Positions 10,230 through 22,920 of a stretch of DNA of 64,000 nucleotides are shown piece after piece. Source of the stretch: Akebia trifoliata (Eukaryota; Streptophyta; Magnoliopsida; Ranunculales; Lardizabalaceae); the NCBI GenBank assembly GCA_017979445.1, contig CM030711.1, positions 12,731,092 through 12,795,091 of the forward strand. Reading direction: 5' to 3'. A model generated the notes under the pieces. That model worked only from the letters and a program-made list of their open reading frames with translations. It was not told where the DNA came from and did not search any database. Numbering within the stretch: position 1 is the stretch's first letter; every line of letters starts with the position of its first letter. Made by a program: the position numbers and the translations under genes.

Positions 10230-12061
10230 AAGGCTTAACATCCTTGGTATGACTCTCTTATTACGAGTATGGTTATTAGAGGGGAAGGTGGCTTAGTCTC
10301 TAGATCACCATATTTTGATAGAACTCACTATGCATATTGACAAGTTCATATGAAAATCTTTCTCAACACTCTTGATGAAAATGCTTGGAATATGGTGGTA
10401 AAAGGATGGAGTGAACCTACAACAGTTACTTTAGTCAATGATATTTTTACTCCTATTAAGAAAATGGGATTTGAGTAGACTATTGATGAATGTGAAATGT
10501 TGAAGGTTAACTATAATGCTCTAAGTGCTTTACATTGTATTTTATCTTTTGATGAATTTAATTATATTGTTTCTTATGAATTTGCTAAATAAGTCTGAGA
10601 TCTCTTAGAATCTACTAATGAAGGAATTTCTAATATTAAGAAATCAAAATTTGAAATATTAACTACAAAATTTGAAACCATGAAAATGAATCTTTTATGG
10701 ATTTCTACACTGAGCTAAATGAAATTGTCACTTCTATGTGGGATTTAGGAGAATCGATTCCTAATGCAAAGATTGTTAAAAAAATACTTAAGCCTTTTCT
10801 TGAACGTTTTTAGCCTAAAATTACTGCTATAAAAGAAAGTAAGGTTGATAATCAAATAAAAGTAAAAGAATTGGTAGGATCTATGCAAACCTATAAATTA
10901 AATTATCATCTTATTAATAAGAAGAGAAATATTACTTTTAAAACTTCTAACAACTCATCTAAAGAAGAAAATAATTTTGAAATTGAAAAAGATTCAGATG
11001 AAGAAGTTGTCTTAATGACTAAAAAATTCAAAAAAATTTATAAGGCTAAAAAGAATTTAAAAAAAAGAAAAGTATTCAAAAAATTTGATAACAAATTTAA
11101 AATATTTAAGAAAAATGATAATCCCAAAGAAAAGACTAATGAATATATTACATGTTATGCTTATAAAAATTTTGATCATATCTCAAGTGAATGTGTTAAT
11201 ACTCGTAAGAAAAATAAAAACAAACCAATAACAACCACTTTGGATAATAATTATGATAATTCGTCTAATGAATCTAAATATTTTAGTGAAAATGAAAAAT
11301 CCAATTCTTTAAGAACCTTAATGACAATTGCTAATGATTCTATTATAAATTTAGTTGAAAGGAAAATAAATAAAGAAGATGTAAACACTGATTGCATCTT
11401 TAAAGCTTGTGATTTATTATATAAAGAAAGTATTAAGAAAGCTTAATGACAATTGTTAATGATTCTATTATAAATTTAGTTGAAAGGAAAGTAGAGAAAG
11501 AAGATGAAAATACTGATTGTATCTTTGAAGCTTATAATTTGTTATATAAAGAAAGTATTAAGAAAGCTAAAATTATAAGTAAACTTAAATCAAATTTAAA
11601 AAAATTAATAAATGAAAATTCAAAATTATTAATTGAAAATTCTAACTTTCAAAACCTGACAAAAAAGAACTTAAAACTAAAATCTGGTTGTAATAAAATT
11701 GATGAAAAATTAAGATTTTGTGGAAGTACTTTAAAAGAAAGATCAATAAACTCTCAAAACTAAATCAAATTCTGAATAAAAAAATCATCCAAGTTAAAGT
11801 TAAAATTAAAAAAATTGAAGCTAACAAACAAAAAGTTAGTAATTTTTCTTAAAGTTTTGAAACTCTTAATAAGTTACTTAGCATGGAAAAACCATTTGGA
11901 GATAAAAGTGGTTTAGAATATTTTCAAGATAAATCTTTATCATCAACATCCAAAATCATAGTTGTTTTAGCAAAATCTCCACTGAGGTAAATCAATTTTT
12001 ATTAAAAATCATATAATCATTCTCAACATGTAACGAGATTTAAAAACGTTATTATTTGTAA
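10230..12061 (+). pseudogene. copia gag remnant with zinc knuckle and coiled coil
   Basis: Near 10305-10400 the reading FDRTHYAY, HMKIFLNTLDENAWNMVVKGW matches the N-terminal block of plant copia Gag (UBN2 type). Near 10600-10730, DLLESTNEGISNIKKSKFE and a FETMKMNL stretch continue it. The nucleocapsid motif at about 11148-11190 reads CYAYKNFDHISSEC, where the second Cys of CCHC has become Tyr. Lys/Glu/Asn-rich coiled-coil sequence follows (11575-11700). Stops occur, for example near 10469, 10592 and 10813, and a 125-bp duplication breaks the frame at 11442. The end (FKNVIICN) continues in sense with the zinc knuckle at 28062 once the Athila insertion is removed. Confidence 0.8.
11317..11566 (+). 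repeat. 125-bp tandem duplication inside copia gag
   Basis: The block starting CTTAATGACAATTG occurs at 11317 and again at 11442, both coding NDSIINLVERK and ending KESIKKA. The unit is not a multiple of three, so the duplication introduces the TAA stop at its junction. The two copies differ at several positions and are therefore not recent. Confidence 0.85.
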
Positions 12062-13214
12062 TAGGATTATTATTGTCCTTCTTATAGAAATTAATATATA
12101 TCTTAATTTTCTTAACTTGTGGGATAAGTAAAAAAGATCAAACCCAAAAGAAATGAAGGTAAAATTAAGTTAAGATTCCAAAATTAATTTAAGCTAACAA
12201 ATAAACCTATTTTTGTATTTTTGAAGTAACCAAAAGAAAATAAAACTTGTTGGAAATTAAAGTAATAAAAGATAAAATAAAACTAAAACTATGGAGAGAA
12301 ATACTATTTGAAATGGATCCACCTAGAGCAAATTATTATACAAAAGTCTAGCTCATAATTTCTTTGATAACTCAATCATAAGGGCTTGGTGTTGGCTCCT
12401 TAGATCGAAAGATTTAACAAGATAAAATCAAATTTAAAGAACACTAAAATAGAATTCCTTCACTCTCTAATTGGTAAATCTTTTACCACCAAATATCTAA
12501 ATTAAATATGTTACATCTTGATCTTATCTAAGTATGAAGTATCTAGGTTAAGCATAAAAGGTGTAAGGGTTCATATCTAACCTTAATCCATAGGAGTGGA
12601 CAAGTCTTGAAGAGAACTCATAAATATTAAAGTAATTAAGAGGTAAAAAAATTAAATATAATAAAGTAATCTTTTTCAAGACATCTCCACTCTCCAATGG
12701 AAGGAATATTAGTCTAAGGTCATTTCAAGTGATAGAGAAAGATAGATGGAGAAGAACAAGTCTTCTTTCATTGAATAAAGATAGTTACAATCACATCTTC
12801 ACTCTCTCACTTACAAATTTACAGAACTTTAATAGAAAACCTAAGTAAGAAATAGAAAAATAAGAGAAAAGACCAAGGGCCTTAGGTTAAAGGAAGAGAA
12901 ACCAAAGGCCAAGAGAAGGACCAAAGAAAGGAGACAAGAAATGAGTCATTTCTACATTGAGAAATATTTTATTTATATAGATCTTAAGTTTTGGAAAGAT
13001 CCATTCTTAGCCACCTTAGCTATTGCAGATAAAATCACGTGCAGAACACACTCCCATGATTTTAGGACATTCCAATCGAGGTCCACTATGTCTTCCAAAG
13101 GGCTCACCACACCTCATTTAAATTAAAATCTTGGATATCAAAATTTGGCCAAGATGTTTGATTGGTCCTCCAAATTGTAATGCAATGTCTATTTTTTAAT
13201 TTTTATGCCTGATT
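12062..13214 (-). repeat. Athila-like 3' LTR, first piece
   Basis: Aligns with 26790-27850 (shared blocks AATTTAAGCTAACAAATAAA, GGATCCACCTAGA, TCCAATCGAGGTCCAC, TTGTAATGCAATGTCTATTT). It is interrupted at 13214 by the gag-only gypsy element; the rest is at 22705-22920. It contains a block at about 12350-12405 absent from the other LTR. An open frame at 12941-13126 is chance. Confidence 0.72.
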
Positions 13215-16200
13215 TGTGGTGCCCCGCCGAACGCTAACACAAATCCCCATGTCAGATCCCGAGGTATTATGTAGCACGTCGAAATTTTGGCATGGTTTCC
13301 TCTGTTTATGTTAGCATTCCAAGGCGTTCAACCTGCACCTGATAAACGACATACAATCCTGCATTTACATACATAATGTAATAACGAGCGGAAGCCTATA
13401 TACATCTAATATCGTACGATAAATCAGAGTGCGGAAGAAGAAAATTTATATACAGGATTATACAGAGATTTTCTCACTCTAACAAAAGTCCTAACGCTCA
13501 GAACAACATCTATAATACTACCTAGACAAACTAATACCATTAGAGGGGTGTAGCCCCAATACTCACCAAGTGACAAAGTCTAACTATCTATTTGACCCAC
13601 CAGATGATTCTCACTCGTGCTCTATACTTGTCTCGCCAAGCTTTAGATCTGAAACTAAAAAATAGAGAAGGAAATGATGAGTAACAAGGGTTACCTAGTA
13701 AGGAAGCAACAATTTCTGCCAATAACCTCTCCTAACATGAACGAATAAATATACTGAATCATTTTAAAATAAACAAAATTTTACAGAAGAAAACTACGAT
13801 TAACTGGTACATATAGCCAGGGATGAGCGACTAAACATTTTAAAACTCACATTACATCGATCAGCAGTACTCATTATAACATTATCTTTTTATACAAATC
13901 TAATTGATCAAATGGAAACAATAAACATGCATTTCATCTTATATATCAAAATAAGCAACAGATACATAATACACAATGGTGGAGTATTGGAATTAGAGAG
14001 TTGGGATTCACGACTGGATCGCTCCCAGTCGGGACATGATGTTACAATTCTTCTCGGCCTTTTAGTTCCTGATTTTGTGGCTGGTCGCTGTTTACCACGC
14101 TTGGTTGATCATTTATCCGGCTCAGACTGGCCGTTTGACGTGACCGTAAGCAATGGGTCTCTTTTCGATGTGTCAGAACGTTCGACTACTATAGATTGTT
14201 AGTGATCACTGACTAATCATCTTCGTCTATGCCTATTAGGCGTACATGTGATTCCCAAATATACAAACCATTCGTATACGACCACCTTTACATTACAAGT
14301 TCACTGATAAAGATATAGAGGAATAAACCCGGATTCCAATTGTGACTCCACTCTCATACGCGTCCCATACCACGTATGAGTTTGGTGGTCCCTACCGTAC
14401 ATCCCAGGATAGTACACCACTCCGGATGATGTGATGCACTATCCCTTCAGGCATTCACAAACTCTTTAATAGCTCACAAAATAGCTACTTATATATATTA
14501 TTTTTCATTTGAAAATAAAAGAGAAATTAACAATACAAGGTTGAGAATAGATATCCAGTTTCCTACCATGCAAGTGTGGCCACCCGGCCTAAAATAAATA
14601 ACATAACAAAGCGCCTCGCGCTAACAGAAAGTAAATAAACATGCAACCAGTAACATTATCCCTGAATATCCGTTCACCAACCTGCATACAACACAACAAC
14701 GTAAAATGCAGACATCACCCCTCGGGTGTGACTCTGACATTTTACCGTTTCATACCCTTTTTCCCTTTTTTCGATAAAATATTCATTTTCTGATATTTAT
14801 CAACTCAATATGAGTTCATTGAATATTAAATCACATTTTTCAACTATAGAATTTATTTCTATCAATAATATTGAAAAAAATATAAATTTCATATCAAAAC
14901 GGGATCCGAGCAGTGCACAAGACCCAATTTATGGCAATAACCCGTTAAAATACTCTATCCACGTATAATTTATTAAAAATACAATTAAACATATCAAACA
15001 TGCAATTTCTGGCGTGAATTTTTAAAATAACAAAATAATTCTATATTTTAAAAATACATCCAAATTTTTTGATAAAATCCTAAATGCAATTTTCACAATC
15101 TAGATTACTAATAGAAATTGAGAGTTCCTTACAATGTCTAGGCGAAATGATCAAAGCGTGTGCGCGAAAATCGAGACGATCGGTACGAAAATCGAGATGG
15201 ACCGAACTTCGAAGCGGCTGATTTTCGAAACTGACCTGGTGGTTTCGAAGATCTCAATGTGCTTGTCTCTTCTCCTTTCTACGGCGAAAGACAATTTGAC
15301 CCCGAAATCGATGAAAATCGAGGTCGAAGTTACGAAAATCTCCGTATAAAAATACGGCTGATTTTTTATTATACGGGGTGAAAAAGATGAGAAAATGGAA
15401 GGAATTTGATTCGGTTATGTAGAGAATGAGGCTGCAGACGTTTCTCCCTTCTGCGTCGGAAGACGATTTGACCCCGAAACGGACGAAATCCGAGGTCAAA
15501 ATTTTGAAGTTTTCTTATTCAAATACGACTGATTTTTGACGATATTGGATGAAATAGAAAGTGAAATGAAGAAAGGTTGGGTGGGTTTTGTAGATGTTGA
15601 GGCTGCAGATCTTTTTTCCTTCTGCGGCGATCGTCGACGGCGAGCCGTTTGCACGAGATCTGAGGTGGAAGTTTGAAGAAAAAAATAAATTTTTCGTTGT
15701 ATATGTCGCGGCTGAAATGAAGAGTTGGGGAAGATGAGATTAAAAAAAAAATTAAAAATATTATTTAAATAAAATGTGGGACGAATTCGGTATTTTGTCA
15801 ATTGTTTCGATCGATGATAACTTGATCATTCGGACTCCAAAACTAACAAATGAATACTCTATTTTGCCTAATTTTTCGTTCTGGATCTAATGGTATAGTC
15901 AATTTCTACAAATTATGTCTCCATCAAAAAGTTATATTTTTGGCCTGAGGTGACCCCTAAACTTGATGTCGTTCTCGTTTTTGACGATAATCCGACTTCC
16001 TGGTCTCCAAAAATGACAAATAAATAGTCAATATTAAATAATTTTTCGTTACGAACCCAATGGTATAATCAAATTTTAAAAATTATTGCTCTAACACAAA
16101 ATCACTATTTTAGCCTGGTCCGACCCAATAATCGAGGATCTTGCAACTTTTATATTCGGACTCGCATTTGAGCGTGCTTACAGGCTAAACTATGTTTTTC

Positions 16201-16352
16201 GATCATTTTGAATCTAATGGTGAAGTCAGATTCCATTAAAAATGATCAGAAATATCCTAAAATTTTACCCCTAAGTCCTACTTTCAAGATTTTATTAAAA
16301 TTTCACCATTTATTTTTCCTCGAGATACGAATTAAAATTTTGGGATTTTACA
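13215..16352 (-). repeat. 3' LTR of the gag-only gypsy element
   Basis: Read on plus it begins TGTGGTGCCCCGCCGAACGC and ends GGGATTTTACA; the sense strand of the LTR is minus (TGTAAAATCCC start). It lacks about 25 bp present in the other LTR near 21099-21123. Open frames inside it (13912-14202, 15134-15349, 15254-15499) recur in the other LTR only because the LTRs are copies. Confidence 0.88.
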
Positions 16353-16366
16353 TTCTCCCCCCCTTA
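16353..16366 (-). other. Polypurine tract of the gag-only element
   Basis: Minus-strand TAAGGGGGGGAGAA directly abuts the 3' LTR, as required for plus-strand priming. This fixes the element's orientation. Confidence 0.85.
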
Positions 16367-18028
16367 ATAAAAATTTCGTCCTCGAAATTGAAATTATACC
16401 TTATCGAGCTTTGTCGCGATTCCACTAATACGACATGTATAATAAACAACACCTATTTTCGATTACCATTTATTTTTAATCCCAATCCAATCTCATTTAT
16501 AACTCATAGACTTATGTCTCCCATATTCCGTCAACCCAACACATTCATAAATTAATCACTCTAATTCAAACTCATACTCCAGCCAATCCATTATTTTTAT
16601 AACCCTAAGATAACAATCAATTCACCTTATATCACTTCCTTGCTAATATCTATCAATAACAATTCCTTCAAATCTTCTCTGTTCTTTATATTTACTTCTC
16701 TCACCAGTTACACCGTCTATTATATTTTACTCATACTTACCCTGATTATTACTCCTCATTACATAGACTTACCGCAAACACATTACTACTATTTGCACAC
16801 CATTTAATACTCCTTAATAAAATAATATACAACCTTTTACACTTATTATATCCCTACTATAATACAAATATCTACTAACATTAAATTCACAAACTGCATT
16901 AAAATCTTTATTCCCCATACACCAATATCTTTATATCCAATGCAGTATTCTATTTCTACTTACCGTGACATCTTCTCATAATTTTCATAATTTAAAACCT
17001 TAATCAAGAGGGTAAATCTTACATCAATTAAATTGTTTTGCAACTAACCACGTGTGAAGGGCCTGACAAATACTTTTTCAACATGGACACGTGGAACATC
17101 CGGTGAACTTGCTCAAAATCTGTTCAATTATTTTAAACGATCCCATAAGCTGCAAGTCACACGCTTTCTTTCTCTACTCCCAAAATTACAGTATTGACCA
17201 GTTACTGTTTAAATATCATTGTAATATCAATTAATCCTTATTCATGTAACTTTATATTTTGCCTAAATCAGACATATTTCCACTTATCATCCAATATTGA
17301 CAGTACCACAATTAACTTTTACAAATCTAACAACTATCTCTCATGACTTTCAGTTCATAAGTAATATTGCTATCTTACCTTCTTCATTTATTTCTCACAA
17401 TTCTATTAAGTCACCATTAATGCAACCTTGTCACCAAATCATTCCTTCTCGCATTTTACATTGACTTACCTTGCTTTCAAAACTATCTTTTCTATCTAAC
17501 TCTTTCCTATTATAATTCTAATCATTTTAACGTTATTTTTTAACTTATTCAATTGCCAAATCCAACATGTTTCACTATTCATAAATCTACCCCTTACCTT
17601 TCCTAATAAAATTCATCATTCACACGTCAAGTTTACCTCCAAATACTCCTTCATTTTGATCACCTACCAAATTTCAGTTTTAGATTGCACACCTATACTC
17701 TGTAGGTTCTTATCTAATCTTTCTAACCAACAAATATTTTTAGCCTTTATGCATACAAACCCAACACCATAATATTACCATGTTATAGATGTACTCATCC
17801 CTACAACACATATTTCCCCGTGTAATGTTCTTTTCTATCCTACTCTACTGTGCATATCTCGTCAACATTCTTTGTCTCCTAGTACTCAACAACCTTTTGT
17901 CAATCATAGTCTTCTCGTGGCATAGACAATTTTATTACTCGGCTTATCTCGAAAATTTCTAACTTTCGTAAGTGTGCATAATCTTATCAGAAGTATACGA
18001 TCTAAACGAAACAACATTGAATAGAAGT
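16367..18028 (-). other. Non-coding interior of the gag-only element
   Basis: Unusually pyrimidine-rich on plus (purine-rich on the minus sense strand), with no open frame showing pol motifs. It takes the place of the protease-RT-integrase region. Confidence 0.65.
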
Positions 18029-19162
18029 CTAAATTTTTTTTTTAACATCATAATTAGAAATCGTACCTTCCAAAATTTCGTCAGAGGCAGGTACTTTCTC
18101 CTGGGTCACAACTCTTGCTCGCGACTGTGATAGAGGGCACTCTCTCCTAATATGTCCCACCTGACCACATGCGTAGCATGTCAACGATCCTGTCTTCGTA
18201 GATCTCTGTGAAGCGGGCAGTTGGTGGATTGGGGTCTGTAGGCTCTGAACCTGCCTTGTTGATTCCTTTGGCCCTGTTGGCATCATTGGATTCTCAATTG
18301 TTATATGGCTAGGTGATGAAGAAACCATATAACTCAATAGTGGAGTAGGAGCTCGGTACTGCGGATATGCGGGTTCAGAGGCACTCGGTCTTGCATACAC
18401 CGGTCTCTTGGCTGGATCTGATCTAGAAGGAAGAGACGTCTGGGATTGACTAATATGTCCCCGAGATACCTGTAATTCCATTCCTTCTCGCTTTCGACCG
18501 CTAATTCGGTCTGATTGCGGTGGCATAAGTTTTTCATCAATCTTGTTCAAATCCAGTAGTCTTATTGTTCCTTGAGTTGGCCCATCTAACATTTTTCTTA
18601 GTCACGGATCTTTAATCGGTTGACGTCGACCGGAACATTGCTCCCCTCTATGTCCTAATTTACCACATTCGTAACATGCCACTACTCTTTCTTTTGACTG
18701 ATTTAATATTATATGTTGTTGTTTCTTGTAAAACTCTTCCATCTCTTAAGTAGATATTTCTATAGTCTCGCTTCTTATGCATGGTTGTTTTCCCCGTGAC
18801 TTTGCTAGTTTCGTAATTGTTTGCCTCTTATTAGATTCTAACTGTCTTTCTTCAAATAGGCTCTGAGGCGATGATTGCAATATCCCTACTTCTTCTCGCA
18901 GTCCTTCCTGTGTTGGGATGTTTACCCTCGAATCCTTTTGGGATTTATCCTTAAGATGGTGGTCGAGCTTTTCTTCTATCCTCTCTAATATCTTTGTCAG
19001 TTGACCCACCATAATCATTTGAGCCTCAAACATCTCCAATTGTCTCATTTCCATACGAGTCTGCCTTTGGGATAACTCCGAGATTGCTTCTATCAACTGT
19101 TCTAACTTAGTGAGTTTACTTGACCCAGATAAGTCTTCCCCACCAGTTTGACTCCTTGTCAT
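18029..19162 (-). pseudogene. Gag-like ORF with two zinc knuckles (gag-only element)
   Basis: One minus-strand frame from 19162 to 18029 (378 codons), broken by two in-frame stops (TAA at 18746-18748 and a TGA near 18605). The N-terminal part starts MTRSQTGGEDLSGSSKL and is a predicted coiled coil (LEQLIEAISELSQRQTRMEM, then ILERIEEKL). After the first stop comes CYECGKLGHRGEQC (about 18676-18635), then a Ser/Pro/Gln-rich linker, then CYACGQVGHIRRECP near the C-terminus; both are intact CCHC nucleocapsid knuckles. The central capsid block usual in gypsy Gag is not evident. The product would bind element RNA if the stops were suppressed or absent in other copies. Confidence 0.75.
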
Positions 19163-19525
19163 GGGTCCAGTTGCACCAATATTTCCTAACCTGTAAGTTC
19201 AGAAATCTTCACTTTATCAGAAGCAAAGCACTTCTTCGAACCACACCAACATCATTCTCATAGAAGTATTAACTACTAGTATAAAGGAATCTAGTAATGA
19301 ATACCATTTTCATTACTAACAGAATGAACCTATAATTTTATTCTACGCTTGCTAAGCTCTAAGGATTTCTAGACACAGAAAAGCTCGCAATCCCAGTACG
19401 GAATTACTGAAGAGCTCGGATACCGAATTCTTAGTGACACTCTATGATGGTCGATCTAATATCTATGGTATCAACAAATTCTCTAAAACATAGCAGATCT
19501 GTATCCCATACGGATCTAATGCTAT
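19163..19525 (-). other. Leader of the gag-only element
   Basis: About 360 bp between the primer site and the gag start codon. It is likely the packaging/leader region of the element RNA by position. No motif is recognised. Confidence 0.5.
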
Positions 19526-19537
19526 GCTTTGATACCA
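19526..19537 (-). other. Primer-binding site of the gag-only element
   Basis: Minus-strand TGGTATCAAAGC, one base from the initiator tRNA-Met site TGGTATCAGAGC, 2 bp from the 5' LTR end. Confidence 0.85.
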
Positions 19538-19539
19538 TC

Positions 19540-22500
19540 TGTGGCGCCCCGCCGAACGCTAACACAAATCCCCATGTCAGATCTCAAGGTATTATGTAGC
19601 ACGTCGAAATTTCGGCATGGTTTCCTCTGTTTATGTCAGCATTCCAAGGCGTTCAACCTGCACCTGATAAACGACATACAATCCTGCATTTACATACATA
19701 ATGTAATAACGAGCGGAAGCCTATATACATCTAATATCGTACGATAAATCAGAGTGCGGAAGAAGAAAATTTATATACAGGATTATACAGAGATTTTCTC
19801 ACTCTAACAAAAGTCCTAACGCTCAGAACAACATCTATAATACTACCTAGACAAACTAATACCATTAGAGGGGTGTAGCCCCAATACTCACCAAGTGACA
19901 AAGTCTGGCTATCTATTTGACCCACCAGATAATTCTCACTCGTGCTCTATACTTGTCTCGCCAAGCTTTAGATCTGAAACTAAAAAATAGAGAAGGAAAG
20001 GGTGAGTACCAAGGGTTACCCAGTAAGGAAGCAACAATTTCTGCCAATAACCTCTCCTAACATGAACGAATAAACATACTGAATCATTTTAAAATAAACA
20101 AAATTTTACAGAAGAAAACTACGATTAACTGGTACATATAGCCAGGGATGAGCGACTAAACATTTTAAAACTCACATTACATCGATCAGCAGTACTCACT
20201 ATAACATTATCTTTTTATACAAATCTAATTGATCAAATGGAAACAATAAACATGCATTTCATCTTATATATCAAAATAAGCAACAGATACATAATACACA
20301 ATGGTGGAGTATTGGAATTAGAGAGTTGGGATTCACGACTGGATCGCTCCCAGTCGGGACATGATGTTACAATTCTTCTCGGCCTTTTAGTTCCTGATTT
20401 TGTGGCTGGTCGCTGTTTACCACGCTTGGTTGACCATTTATCCGGCTCAGGCTGGCCGTTTGACGTGACCGTAAGCAATGGGTCTCTTTTCGATGTGTCA
20501 GAACGTTCGACTACTATAGATTGTTAGTGATCACTGACTAATCATCTTCGTCTATGCCTATCAGGCGTACATGTGATTTCCAAATATACAAACCATTCGT
20601 ATACGACCACCTTTACATTACAAGTTCACTGGTAAAGATAGAGAGGAATAAACCCGGATTCCAGTTGTGACTCCACTCTCATACGCGTCCCATACCATGT
20701 ATGAGTTTGGTGGTCCCTACCTTACATCCCAGGATAGTACACCACTCCGGATGATATGATGCACTATCCCTTCAGGCATTCACAAATTCTTTAATAGCTC
20801 ACAAAATAGTTACTTATATATATTATTTTCATTTGAAAATAAAAGAGAAATTAACAATATAAGGTTAAGAATAGATATCCAGTTTCCTACCATGCAAGTG
20901 TGGCCACCCGGCCTAAAATAAATAACATAATAAAGCGCATCGCGCTAACAGAAAGTAAATAAACATGCAACCAGTAACATTATCCCTAGATATCCGTTCA
21001 CCAACCTGCATACAACACAACAACGTAAAATGTAGACATCACCCCTCGGGTGTGACTCTGACATTTTACCGTTTCATACCCTTTTTCCCTTTTTTCGACT
21101 TTTACAGTTTTCAATCTCTTCATAAAATATCCATTTTCTGATATTCATCAATTCAATATGAGTCATTGAATATTAAATCACATTTTTCAACTATAGAATT
21201 TATTTCTATCAATAATATTGAAAAAAATACAAATTTCATATCAAAACGGGATCCGAGCAGTGCACAAGACCCAATTTATGGCAATAACCCGTTAAAATAC
21301 TCTATCGACGTATAATTTATTAAAAATACAATTAAACATATCAAACATGCAATTTCTGGCGTGAATTTTTGAAATAACAAAATAATTCTATATTTTAAAA
21401 ATACATCCAAATTTTTTGATAAAATCCTAAATGCAATTTTCACAATCTAGATTACTAATAGAAATTGAGAGTTCCTTACAATGTCTAGGCGAAATGATCA
21501 AAGCGTGTGCGCGAAAATCGAGACGATCGGCACGAAAATCGAGATGGACCGAACTTCGAAGCGGCTGATTTTCGAAACTGACCTGGTGGTTTCGAAGATC
21601 TCAATGTGCTTGTCTCTTCTCCTTTCTACGGCGAAAGACAATTTGACCCCGAAATCGATGAAAATCGAGGTCGAAGTTACGAAAATCTCCGTATAAAAAT
21701 ACGGCTGATTTTTTATTATACGGGGTGAAAAAGATGAGAAAATGGAAGGAATTTGATTGGGTTATGTAGAGAATGAGGCTGCGGACGTTTCTCCCTTCTG
21801 CGTCGAAAGACGATTTGACCTCGAAACGGACGAAATCCGAGGTCAAAATTTTGAAGTTTCCGTATTCAAATACGGCTGATTTTTTACGATATTGGATGAA
21901 ATAGAAAGTGAAATGAAGAAAGGTTGGGTGGGTTTTGTAGATGTTGAGGCTGCGGATCTTTTTTCCTTCTGCGGCGATCGTCGACGGCGAGCCGTTTGCA
22001 CGAGATCTGAGGTGGAAGTTTGAAGAAAAAAATGAATTTTTCGTTGTATATGTCGCGGCTGAAATGACGAGTTGGGGAAGATGAGATTAAAAAAAAAATT
22101 AAAAATATTATTTAAATAAAATGTGGGACGAATTCGGTATTTTATCAATTATTTCGATCGATGATAACTTGATCATTCGGACTCCAAAACTAACAAATGA
22201 ATATTCTATTTTGCCTAATTTTTCGTTCTGGATCTAATGGTGTAGTCAATTTCTACAAATTATGTCTCCATTAAAAAGTTACATTTTTGGCCTGAGGTGA
22301 CCCCTAAACTTGATATCGTTCTCGTTTTTGACGATAATCCGACTTCCTGGTCTCCAAAAATGACAAATAAATAGTCAATATTAAATAATTTTTCGTTACG
22401 AACCCAATGGTATAATCAAATTTTAAAAATTATTGCTCTAACACAAAATCACTGTTTTAGCCTAGTCCGACCCGGTAATCCAGGATCTTGCAACTTTTAT

Positions 22501-22699
22501 ATTCGGACTAGCATTTGAGCGTGCTTACAGGCTAAACTATGTTTTTCGATCATTTTGAATCTAATGGTGAAGTCAGATTCCATTAAAAATGATCAGAAAT
22601 ATCCTAAAATTTTATCCCTAAGTCCCACTTTCAAGATTTTATTAAAATTTCACTATTTATTTTTCCTCGAGATACGAATTAAAAATTCGGGATTTTACA
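19540..22699 (-). repeat. 5' LTR of the gag-only gypsy element
   Basis: Near-identical to 13215-16352. Plus-strand ends are TGTGGCGCCCCGCC and GGGATTTTACA. A TATATATAAG-type TATA box is visible on the sense (minus) strand in both LTRs (near 14483-14494 in the other copy). Open frames at 20237-20527, 21481-21696, 21601-21846 and 21843-22148 are LTR copies without family support. Confidence 0.88.
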
Positions 22700-22704
22700 T
22701 GATT

Positions 22705-22920
22705 TGTTGGTCAAATTTTTTATTTGCATAATGAACATAAATAATTAAGATTTTTCGAGAAATGCAATTATTTATGTATAATTAAGCCTAATTAGCATGA
22801 AAGAACATGCAATATGGTATTTCGAGGCTTAACATGATTACTTACCTAATATAGAGAAATAAAGGCAAAAATTGAAATAAATACCAAGGAAAACTGTGGA
22901 TAAATTAGTATTTTGAGACA
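22705..22920 (-). repeat. Athila-like 3' LTR, second piece
   Basis: Continues the LTR cut at 13214. It shares CCTAATTAGCATG, TTTCGAGGCTTAACATGATT and AATTAGTATTTTGAGA with 27880-28051. It ends GAGACA, i.e. TGTCTC on the sense strand. Confidence 0.72.

Larger units (their letters stand above)
13215..22699 (-). mobile_element. Non-autonomous gag-only Ty3/gypsy element with 3.1-kb LTRs
   Basis: LTRs at 13215-16352 and 19540-22699 are nearly identical along their length. The insertion is flanked by a perfect 5-bp duplication TGATT (13210-13214 and 22700-22704). On the minus strand the order is 5' LTR, initiator-Met primer site (19526-19537), gag (19162-18029), about 1.7 kb non-coding, purine tract, 3' LTR. 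No protease, RT, RNase H or integrase is present in the 3.2-kb interior, so it must depend on enzymes from a partner. High LTR identity and the clean duplication make it the youngest insertion here. Confidence 0.9.

Noticed and set aside
12941..13126. 61-codon frame at the end of the Athila-like LTR
   Set aside because: Lies inside an LTR on the antisense strand; the equivalent region of the other LTR is not open.
13912..14202. 96-codon open frame conserved with 20237-20527
   Set aside because: The conservation only reflects LTR identity; the frame is antisense to the element and shows no domain.
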